DNA of 6,399 nt from the NCBI GenBank assembly GCA_001799195.1, contig MGSU01000155.1, positions 1 to 6,399 of the forward strand, read 5' to 3'. This document shows, in pieces, positions 1-5,219 of the stretch (position 1 is the stretch's first letter; the number at the start of each line of letters is the position of its first letter). This DNA comes from Deltaproteobacteria bacterium RIFOXYA12_FULL_61_11 (GTDB lineage Bacteria; Bdellovibrionota_F; JAHFAK01; YA12-FULL-61-11). A model generated the notes under the pieces. That model had not been told where the DNA came from. It ran no database searches and saw nothing but the letters and a program-made list of their open reading frames with translations. The translations under genes were made by a program, and so were the position numbers.

Positions 1-1102
1 CGATATCGTGGAGCAAGCCGGCCCGCTTGGCCAACTTCACGTTCAGACCGAGCTCATTGGCCATAACCCCACAGAGGAACGCGACCTCGAGGGAGTGCTG
101 ATAGATGTTCTGGGCATAGCTGTAACGGAACTGCAGGGTGCCGACCAAACGGAGTATTTCCGGATGAATGCCGTGCAACCCGAGGTCGAAGGTAGCTTGA
201 TCGCCGGCTTCCCGCACCTTCTGGGCGACCGTCTTCTCCGCCTTCTTGACCACCTCTTCGATCCGTCCCGGGTGAATACGACCGTCGGAGATCAGTTTCT
301 GCAGGGTCATGGCCGCGACCTCGCGACGTATGGGATCGAAGCAGGACACCACCACGGCTTCCGGGGTGTCGTCTATGATCAGGTCGACCCCGGTCGCTGC
401 TTCTATTGCGCGGATGTTGCGGCCTTCGCGACCGATGATGCGGCCTTTCATCTCCTCGTTGGGCAGATTGACCACGGTGACGGTGCGCTCGGTCACGTAT
501 TCGCCTGCATAGCGGGAAATGGCGGTGGCAATGATGTTCTTCGCCCGTTTCTCGGCGCTCTCCCGGGCCTCTTCCTCTATCTGTCGGATGCGTTTTGCAG
601 CCTCGTGCTTGGCTTCGGCCTCGATACCGGCAATCAACTGTTGTTTGGCCTCTTCCCTCGACAACTGGGCTACCTGTTCGAGCTTGCCGAGAATCTCGTC
701 CCTGTACTTCTCATTCTCTTCGCGTTCGTGCTGGAGACGCTGCTCACGATCCTGGATCTCCTGACGTTTTTTCGCCAACTCGTCTTCTTTTGCATCGAGT
801 CCGGCCAACTTTCGATCGAGGACCTCCTCTTTGGCGCTCAGGCGACGTTCCCTTTTTTTCAGTTCACCGGTGTTCTCTCGAACCTCTTCCTCGAATTTTT
901 CCTTCATTTCCAGGAGGCGCTCGCGAGTCTTGGCCTCGCCTTCCTGCAACAGCCGCCGCTTCTCGTTCTCAGCCGCAGTGAGGATTTTCTCTGATTGTTC
1001 TCGGGCACTCCCAAGACCTGCAGCAGCACGGCGGCTGAAGTAGAGATATCCGGCGAGGATTCCGAGCAGCACAGCTATGGGGGTCAGGATGTACACGGTC
1101 AT
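1..1102 (-). CDS. rny: Ribonuclease Y, 3'-truncated by the window edge
   Basis: RNase Y is a membrane-anchored endoribonuclease that starts mRNA decay. The visible 367 residues carry the family architecture in order. There is one N-terminal membrane segment (about 3-22), then a long charged coiled coil (about 30-190, rich in E, K, R and Q). A KH RNA-binding domain follows with its GXXG loop as GREG (224-227, in GRIIGREGRN). The HD phosphohydrolase domain then begins: first histidine H336 (QHSLEVA) and the HD pair H365-D366, the sequence ending at RAGLLHDI. The family is usually about 520 residues, so roughly 150 C-terminal residues lie left of the window. I chose the ATG at 1102 because AGGAG at 1112-1116 is 9 bases upstream; the in-frame ATG at 1111 touches that site. 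It follows the zapA-like gene by 110 bases, with no separate promoter seen, so the two are probably co-transcribed. The identification is firm. Confidence 0.97.
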   Translation of the reverse strand, partial: MTVYILTPIAVLLGILAGYLYFSRRAAAGLGSAREQSEKILTAAENEKRRLLQEGEAKTRERLLEMKEKFEEEVRENTGELKKRERRLSAKEEVLDRKLAGLDAKEDELAKKRQEIQDREQRLQHEREENEKYRDEILGKLEQVAQLSREEAKQQLIAGIEAEAKHEAAKRIRQIEEEARESAEKRAKNIIATAISRYAGEYVTERTVTVVNLPNEEMKGRIIGREGRNIRAIEAATGVDLIIDDTPEAVVVSCFDPIRREVAAMTLQKLISDGRIHPGRIEEVVKKAEKTVAQKVREAGDQATFDLGLHGIHPEILRLVGTLQFRYSYAQNIYQHSLEVAFLCGVMANELGLNVKLAKRAGLLHDI

Positions 1103-1111
1103 GGGTTGCAT

Positions 1112-1116
1112 CTCCT
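1112..1116 (-). promoter_or_regulatory. Ribosome-binding site of rny
   Basis: AGGAG on the minus strand lies 9 bases before the ATG at 1102 and directly abuts the other in-frame ATG at 1111. It therefore decides the start in favour of 1102. Confidence 0.75.
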
Positions 1117-1173
1117 GCGTAAAGGTGTGTTCACGGGATTCCGTCCCTTACTGCAGAGAGGGGGGACAAGGCA

Positions 1174-1206
1174 GGTGCAAGAATCCTCAGCGGGTTTCTT
1201 GGCACC
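1174..1206 (-). other. Stem-loop in the zapA-rny gap
   Basis: GGTG plus CAAGAA (1174-1183) pairs with TTCTTG (1196-1201) and CACC (1203-1206), with G1202 as a single bulge. This gives ten base pairs around a 12-base loop. It begins 7 bases after the zapA stop codon in the direction of transcription and sits in the leader of rny. No run of T follows on the minus strand, so it is not an intrinsic terminator. It could be an RNA-processing, stability or attenuation structure in the zapA-rny transcript; the pairing is seen, the role is a guess. Confidence 0.5.
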
Positions 1207-1212
1207 AGGGGC

Positions 1213-1518
1213 TCATCTCGTGGCAGCGTCGAGCCGCAGGGCCTCATCGGCGAGTTCCCGCAAGGAGATCAAGCGTCCTTTCACGCTCGCGAGCAGGGAA
1301 CGGTAGTAATGCTCACGTCGCTGATACTCCGCGATGAGCGCACAACTCGCCTCGAGCAAGATGTGGAGATCCGACTTGGTCCCGTGCTCCTCCCGGGTCG
1401 TAGCGATCTTGGCCTGGAGTTGTTCGACGATGGGTCGGAGATCCTCGGCACAAGAATCGTGGCGAATCCTGAAGGTCCTATCGAAGAACTGGACGGACTC
1501 GGTGTGCCGAGCGTCCAT
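1213..1518 (-). CDS. zapA: ZapA-like cell division protein
   Basis: ZapA proteins are small dimeric or tetrameric coiled-coil proteins that bundle FtsZ protofilaments at the division ring. The 101-residue product has the expected layout. A beta-hairpin start (VQFFDRTFRIRH, 9-20) matches the family's 'V.I.G..Y.I' pattern. An amphipathic helix with AEDLRPIVEQLQAKI (24-38) follows. Then comes a helix with LLEASCALIAEYQRRE (54-69), like the family's 'aaLnia.El', and a coiled-coil tail. Length and position directly before rny support the call, but similarity is pattern-level only. The frame is open back to a GTG at 1602, yet the likely promoter (1593-1621) would start RNA inside that longer frame. 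ATG 1518 gives the usual family length but has no clear ribosome-binding site. GTG 1548, adding 10 residues, has a G-rich GAGGGGGG about 10 bases upstream and is a real alternative. The start is uncertain. Confidence 0.62.
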   Translation of the reverse strand: MDARHTESVQFFDRTFRIRHDSCAEDLRPIVEQLQAKIATTREEHGTKSDLHILLEASCALIAEYQRREHYYRSLLASVKGRLISLRELADEALRLDAATR

Positions 1519-1592
1519 GGTATACAAGGGTAAGCAGTCGGCTTCCACTATCGGGAGACCCCCCTCTAGATCGGAATCCCTCGAAAAAAGAT

Positions 1593-1621
1593 TTGTTAGC
1601 ACAACGACCTGGACAAGTCAA
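1593..1621 (-). promoter_or_regulatory. Sigma70-type promoter for zapA-rny
   Basis: On the minus strand, TTGACT (1621-1616, five of six matches to the -35 consensus) is followed by a 17-base spacer. An extended -10 comes next: TGC then TAACAA (1598-1593), only three of six matches but helped by the TGn. Transcription would begin near 1586, upstream of both the ATG at 1518 and the GTG at 1548. Confidence 0.5.
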
Positions 1622-1639
1622 AGAAAATTCCCGGTCAAC
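1621..1639 (-). repeat. 19-bp element, copy 1 (upstream of zapA)
   Basis: The plus strand reads AAGAAAATTCCCGGTCAAC. A second copy at 5165-5183 upstream of the M23 gene matches 17 of 19 positions in the same orientation. Here the minus-strand TTGACC is not followed by a usable -10, so it lies just upstream of the probable -35 at 1616-1621. It might be a regulator site or a chance match. Confidence 0.4.
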
Positions 1640-1687
1640 CCTCGCGGGGGCTAGACAAGCCTCGAGAACTGGTCCATCATCTCGCTT

Positions 1688-1716
1688 CCCCGGAGCGGTA
1701 CCGTGAACGATCGGGG
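1688..1716 (+). other. Nested inverted repeats in the rdgC leader
   Basis: CCCCG (1688-1692) can pair with CGGGG (1712-1716), enclosing the perfect 8-bp palindrome CGGTACCG (1696-1703). The structure ends five bases before the rdgC ribosome-binding site. It could be an operator or leader fold, or nothing. I found no convincing -35/-10 pair for rdgC on the plus strand between 1600 and 1720. Confidence 0.3.
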
Positions 1717-1720
1717 TGGA

Positions 1721-1728
1721 AGGGAGGT
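1721..1728 (+). promoter_or_regulatory. Ribosome-binding site of rdgC
   Basis: AGGGAGGT lies 5 bases before the ATG at 1734. A GTG at 1716 in the same frame lies upstream of this site and so is not the likely start. The same AGGGAGG core recurs before the downstream M16 gene. Confidence 0.8.
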
Positions 1729-1733
1729 CGAAC

Positions 1734-2816
1734 ATGGGTCTATTGACCGGTTCCATCGGTTATCGCAGTTATTGCGTGCTCGGCGAGGTGCCGGCAAATT
1801 ACAAAGATACGTTCCTGGCCCTCATCAACCGATATCTTTTCAAGAATTTCAGTGACGAAACCGAGGATGAGACCTTGGGGTGGGTCCCCTGCAACGACAC
1901 TCTGGCCGAAGTGATCGGCTTCGATGAGATGTTCCTCAACGAATACGTGCTCCTGACCCTCCGCAAAGACACACGCAAAGTCCCGGGCAACATCCTCACC
2001 GCCCACACACGACATGCCGTTCGCTGTTATCGAGAAGAACACCAACTCGAACGAGTGCCGACCCGCGTGCGCAAAGAACTGCACGAACGAGAACATCTCC
2101 GCTTGCTGACCAAGGTCTTCCCCTCGATGCAAACCTGCGACTTATGCTGGAACGTTTCCAGCGGACGTCTCTATTTCTTCTCCTCCTCCGAACGCATGAA
2201 CGAGGACTTCACCCGCTTGTTCCAGCGGACCTTCGGGCTCGAAGTCCTCCCGCTCTGTCCGACCCGCCTCCTGCAACTCCAAGGGCTCGAACTACCAGGG
2301 GCGGATTCCCGTATCCTGGGCCAGGAATTCCTGACCTGGCTCGTATTCAAGTTGGACACCGCGTATCTCGAATTGACCGAAGCACTCCCAATCAAGACCG
2401 AGTGTTGGATCGATGAACAGCTCAGTTTGAGGGGGGAAACTACGCGCAACAGCTTCAGCGGACCTCTCAGCACCTCGAACCTGGAAACCAAGATCGGGGT
2501 GCGGCGCGGCAACATGGTCGACCGCTTACGCCTCGGCTTCCGCATCGGGGAATTGGAGTGGCGCTGCACCCTGACCGCTCCACCTCAAGACAAGCGCTCC
2601 GTTGCTGTGCCAAAGGGCGTGGCCATCGAGGAGGACGATGCCTTCTACGAGCGCGTCAGCACCATCGAGCAGGTCGAACAGGTCGTTTTCGCCTTGTTCG
2701 ACCTGTTCTTGGACGTGCGACGAACTCCGGAAACCTGGCAACCCGAGCAACTGGCTTTCGCGGGATGGCTCGCCGAATTGCCGCTCGACTCTCTCCCCAC
2801 CCCAGAACAACGCTGA
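1734..2816 (+). CDS. rdgC: RdgC-family recombination-associated protein
   Basis: RdgC is a nucleoid-associated protein that forms a ring around DNA and restrains RecA-driven recombination, as known from Escherichia coli and Pseudomonas. The 360-residue product shows the family pattern. The N-terminus MGLLTGSIGYRSYCVLGEVP resembles the deltaproteobacterial branch. A GWV motif lies at 49-51, followed by a strand with LLTLRKDTRKVP (73-84). An 'E.L....K.FPS...CDLCWN' segment spans about 120-140. LYFFSSS (146-152) and a helix ending in FGLEVLPLCP (167-176) come next. The C-terminal half is less recognisable. It is about 57 residues longer than E. coli RdgC. It has no signal peptide or membrane segment, so it should be cytoplasmic. 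The zapA-like gene is divergent upstream, and the M16 peptidase gene begins only 11 bases after this stop. Family assignment is by recalled sequence pattern; recombination function is inferred. Confidence 0.8.
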   Translation: MGLLTGSIGYRSYCVLGEVPANYKDTFLALINRYLFKNFSDETEDETLGWVPCNDTLAEVIGFDEMFLNEYVLLTLRKDTRKVPGNILTAHTRHAVRCYREEHQLERVPTRVRKELHEREHLRLLTKVFPSMQTCDLCWNVSSGRLYFFSSSERMNEDFTRLFQRTFGLEVLPLCPTRLLQLQGLELPGADSRILGQEFLTWLVFKLDTAYLELTEALPIKTECWIDEQLSLRGETTRNSFSGPLSTSNLETKIGVRRGNMVDRLRLGFRIGELEWRCTLTAPPQDKRSVAVPKGVAIEEDDAFYERVSTIEQVEQVVFALFDLFLDVRRTPETWQPEQLAFAGWLAELPLDSLPTPEQR

Positions 2817-2822
2817 GGGAGG
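2816..2822 (+). promoter_or_regulatory. Ribosome-binding site of the M16 gene, overlapping the rdgC stop
   Basis: AGGGAGG starts on the last base of the rdgC stop codon TGA (2814-2816) and ends 5 bases before an in-frame CTG at 2828. It repeats the core of the rdgC site with nearly the same spacing. That suggests translational coupling and argues that CTG 2828 is the true start. Confidence 0.65.
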
Positions 2823-2827
2823 ATTAC

Positions 2828-4114
2828 CTGGACCTCACGGCACCCGATCCCATCGTCCCTCGACTGACCATCCTCCCGAACGGTCTCCACGTGGTCAGCG
2901 TCGAACTGCCCCATTTCCACTATTGCGAACTGGTCTTCTACCTCAGGATGGGGTCGCGCTTCGAGACCCCGGAGAACAACGGAATCTCCCACTTCCTCGA
3001 ACACATGCTCTTCCGGGGCAACAAGCGGTATCCCGACTACCAATTGGCTACCGAGCTTATCGAGGACCTCGGCGGGAGCATCAACGCCTATACGAGCAAG
3101 CTCTTCACCTCGGTCAACCTCCACGTCCTACCGCGCTTTCAGGCCCAAGGGCTCGGCATGCTCAGTTCCTATCTCATCGAACCGCTCTTCCGCGGGATCC
3201 GCACCGAACGCAAGATCGTGCTCGAGGAATTGCTCGAAGACCGCAGCGCCGACGGAGAGGACATCCAACCCGAGAACCTCACGCGACAGCTCGCCTTCCC
3301 GGTCGGCAACCCGGTCGGTCTGCCGATCATCGGAACCCCCTCGACGATCAAGACGTTCAAGAAACAGGACCTCTCGGCTTTCCACGAGCGGCACGTCCGT
3401 ACCGGGAACATGGTCCTCTGCAGCGTCGGTGCGGTCGACCACGACCTCCTGGTCGAAGAGGCGTTCCGGCAACTCGGCCATTTCCCCTCCTCCTCTCCCG
3501 TTTCCCTGCCCCCGGTGCCGACAACCCTGCCCGGTCCTCGTTTCTGCTTCGTAGAGAACGCCGCCAGCAAGAACGATGTCCTCCTGTCCTTCTTCGGTCC
3601 CCCCGAACTCGACGAGGGTTTTTTGGCCCTGATGCTGGTCAAACGCCACCTCGACAGCAACCGAACGCGATCCCTCTACAATCACATCTGCATTGAACTC
3701 GGTCTTGCTTATGATATTCAGGTCAACCTCGACCCCCAGTACGATCACACCTGCTTCGACATTTCGTTCTCGGCCTCGGCCGACAACGTCCCTCGGATCA
3801 TCACCGAGGTCCTGAACATCATCCGTGAGTTAAGGGAGCAAGGTCTGGACGAAGACGAACTCGACAGAGCGCGAACCCGCCTGGGCTTCGACCTGGAATA
3901 CTCCCTGGACAGTCCCTCCTACCTCTCCGAATGGTTCGGAGGCACCCAGCTCTACACCCGGCCCCATGGCTACAACGAACGCCTGACCAACCTCGCGCGA
4001 CTGACCCGGGCCAAACTGGAGCAGGTCATGGCCCAGGTCTTCCGTTCGGAGAACTGCTACTGCGCGGTGGTCGGGAAAATAGTGACGTGCTCAGAGGAAA
4101 TGTTCCGGCTATAA
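2828..4114 (+). CDS. M16-family zinc metallopeptidase (insulinase-like), probable CTG start
   Basis: M16 peptidases are clan ME zinc proteases that enclose and degrade peptides or short proteins. From CTG 2828 the product is 428 residues, the usual size for bacterial single-chain members. The N-terminal domain has the strand LTILPNGLHVV (13-23), YLRMGSRFE (38-46) and the inverted zinc motif HFLEH (55-59). GGSINAYTS follows (82-90), and the third ligand is most likely E134 in ERKIVLEEL. The C-terminal domain has the family's 'R.LY..I...LGLAY' segment. All catalytic residues are present, so it should be active. I see no signal peptide, so it is probably cytoplasmic. Start choice: the only plausible ATG is 2765, inside rdgC and without a ribosome-binding site, and would add MARRIAARL...; CTG 2828 has AGGGAGG 5 bases upstream. 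It is likely co-transcribed with rdgC. Substrate is unknown. Confidence 0.94.
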   Translation: MDLTAPDPIVPRLTILPNGLHVVSVELPHFHYCELVFYLRMGSRFETPENNGISHFLEHMLFRGNKRYPDYQLATELIEDLGGSINAYTSKLFTSVNLHVLPRFQAQGLGMLSSYLIEPLFRGIRTERKIVLEELLEDRSADGEDIQPENLTRQLAFPVGNPVGLPIIGTPSTIKTFKKQDLSAFHERHVRTGNMVLCSVGAVDHDLLVEEAFRQLGHFPSSSPVSLPPVPTTLPGPRFCFVENAASKNDVLLSFFGPPELDEGFLALMLVKRHLDSNRTRSLYNHICIELGLAYDIQVNLDPQYDHTCFDISFSASADNVPRIITEVLNIIRELREQGLDEDELDRARTRLGFDLEYSLDSPSYLSEWFGGTQLYTRPHGYNERLTNLARLTRAKLEQVMAQVFRSENCYCAVVGKIVTCSEEMFRL

Positions 4115-4137
4115 CACGCTTCTCGGGAACTTCGTCA

Positions 4138-4155
4138 CCGGGTCATCTGACCCGG
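4138..4155. terminator. Hairpin between convergent genes, possible bidirectional terminator
   Basis: CCGGGTCA (4138-4145) and TGACCCGG (4148-4155) are perfect inverted repeats two bases apart, folding as 7 base pairs with a 4-base loop. The site lies 23 bases after the M16 stop and covers the M23 stop codon (4143-4145). Neither strand has a T run after the stem, so intrinsic termination is doubtful. Protection of 3' ends is an alternative. Confidence 0.35.
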
Positions 4156-5096
4156 GCAATCCCCTCTCCTTCGCGATCATCGACATCGAGCATGTAACGC
4201 TCGGGATCGGCCGGATACCCGTTGAGACGCACCTCGTAATGGAGATGGGGCCCGGTACTACGTCCGCTGTTCCCGAGGTGGGCGATGGCCTCGCCTCGTT
4301 TGACCTCGTCGCCGACTTGGACGAGGTTGCGGGCATTATGCCCATAGCGCGTGGTAAGGCCAAAACCGTGATCGATGATGACCATCCATCCGTACGAGGT
4401 ATAGGTTCCCGAGAAGGTGACCACCCCATCGGCCGCGGCTACTACCGGGGTCCCGAGCGGTCCGGCGATATCCACCCCCTCGTGGAAACGCTCTGCCCCA
4501 TCACTTGGTCCGTCGCGATAACCGAAGGGAGACGTTATCCAACCCTTGATCGGTCGGATCGTCGGAGTAGCGAACAATTTGATCTTGCGTTCGTCGAGGT
4601 AGGAAAAAAAGGCATCAAGATGCTGTTCAACGAGCTGGGAGGATCGCTGGGCTGCCGCCACCTTGTGGACGAGGATCTCGAGTTCGCGCTCGAGCTCGCT
4701 CTTCTCGCTCTCGAGGATCAACCTGGTGAAACCGTGCTCGATGGGGTTCTCGGGCAAGGGGCCGATGGCGACATTGTTCTGACCGGTCTCGTCGAAAAGC
4801 AGGGTCTGGAGCTTGTTGTAGAGCCGTTTGACCTGTTTCTGTTCGGTCATGAGTTTATTGAGCTTGTCCTCGACAACATCCATGTTCGAGGTGAGGATCT
4901 CATTCTTGGCCGTCACCGCAGCACAGTGGGCAACGAGTTGATGATAGCTCCAGGTATAGTGTCCGAGCAGGAGCAGCCCACCGAGCAGGACAACCCCGAG
5001 CAAGGCAACGAGTTGCAGGGTTCTCCTGCCGAAGGAAAGACTGCGGATGCGTCCATGGCTGCCGGGGACGATCAGTACCTTGTACAGCCTGGCCAT
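4143..5096 (-). CDS. Membrane-anchored M23 (LytM-type) peptidase
   Basis: This is a zinc endopeptidase of the M23 family, which cuts peptide cross-links in peptidoglycan. The 317-residue product has a basic cytoplasmic start (1-26) and one membrane segment (about 27-46). Coiled-coil stretches follow at about 55-100 and 122-172, then the M23 domain (about 183-303). The zinc and catalytic motifs are complete: HEGVD (H205, D209), H253 in RYGHN and HLH (H284, H286), so it should be active. The topology places the catalytic domain in the periplasm. ATG 5096 is the start: a G-rich site with GGGAG lies 6 bases upstream. The gene has its own promoter at 5155-5182 and a palindrome in its leader. It converges with the M16 gene, leaving 28 bases between stops. 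A full set of metal ligands makes an EnvC-like amidase activator, whose LytM domain is degenerate, unlikely. Confidence 0.95.
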   Translation of the reverse strand: MARLYKVLIVPGSHGRIRSLSFGRRTLQLVALLGVVLLGGLLLLGHYTWSYHQLVAHCAAVTAKNEILTSNMDVVEDKLNKLMTEQKQVKRLYNKLQTLLFDETGQNNVAIGPLPENPIEHGFTRLILESEKSELERELEILVHKVAAAQRSSQLVEQHLDAFFSYLDERKIKLFATPTIRPIKGWITSPFGYRDGPSDGAERFHEGVDIAGPLGTPVVAAADGVVTFSGTYTSYGWMVIIDHGFGLTTRYGHNARNLVQVGDEVKRGEAIAHLGNSGRSTGPHLHYEVRLNGYPADPERYMLDVDDREGEGIARVR

Positions 5097-5116
5097 GAAC
5101 GGCTCCCCCCCACTCT

Positions 5117-5133
5117 CTCTCGACCGTCGAGAG
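5117..5133. promoter_or_regulatory. 17-bp palindrome in the M23 gene leader
   Basis: CTCTCGAC (5117-5124) and GTCGAGAG (5126-5133) are perfect inverted repeats around a single base. The element lies between the predicted transcription start (about 5148) and the ribosome-binding site (about 5103-5109) of the M23 gene. Its compact symmetry fits a dimeric repressor operator. As RNA it could form a hairpin that limits ribosome access. Neither role is proven. Confidence 0.45.
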
Positions 5134-5154
5134 GCTCGTGTTCCGAACTTGGTG

Positions 5155-5182
5155 ACTATATAGGAAGAAAAGTTCCGGTCAA
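5155..5182 (-). promoter_or_regulatory. Sigma70-type promoter of the M23 gene
   Basis: On the minus strand, TTGACC (5182-5177, five of six) is followed by a 16-base spacer and TATAGT (5160-5155, five of six). Transcription would begin near 5148, leaving a leader of about 50 bases. The promoter lies in the 123-base gap after the histidine kinase gene, so the M23 gene can be expressed independently of it. Confidence 0.7.
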
Positions 5183-5183
5183 C
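5165..5183 (-). repeat. 19-bp element, copy 2 (in the M23 promoter)
   Basis: The plus strand reads AAGAAAAGTTCCGGTCAAC, matching 17 of 19 positions of the copy at 1621-1639. Here it covers the -35 hexamer and most of the spacer of the M23 promoter. Confidence 0.4.
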
Positions 5184-5219
5184 GAAAAATACGCCGTCCT
5201 TGCCAACCCTTGCTCAGCC

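Noticed and set aside
8-994. A 328-codon open frame on the plus strand opposite rny.
   Set aside because: The minus strand encodes RNase Y with its coiled coil, KH and HD motifs in place; the plus-strand frame is its shadow.
1112-1212. 6S RNA (ssrS) in the zapA-rny gap.
   Set aside because: The gap is about 100 bases, while 6S RNA is about 180. I see one hairpin but not the long closing stem with a large central bubble.
2558-2827. An upstream extension of the M16 frame from an ATG at 2558.
   Set aside because: This region codes for RdgC in another frame. The extension is low-complexity, arginine-rich and unlike any M16 N-terminus, and it has no ribosome-binding site.
5184-5219. Intrinsic terminator after the histidine kinase, suggested by a minus-strand run of five T (5189-5185).
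   Set aside because: No inverted repeat that could form a stem precedes the T run.
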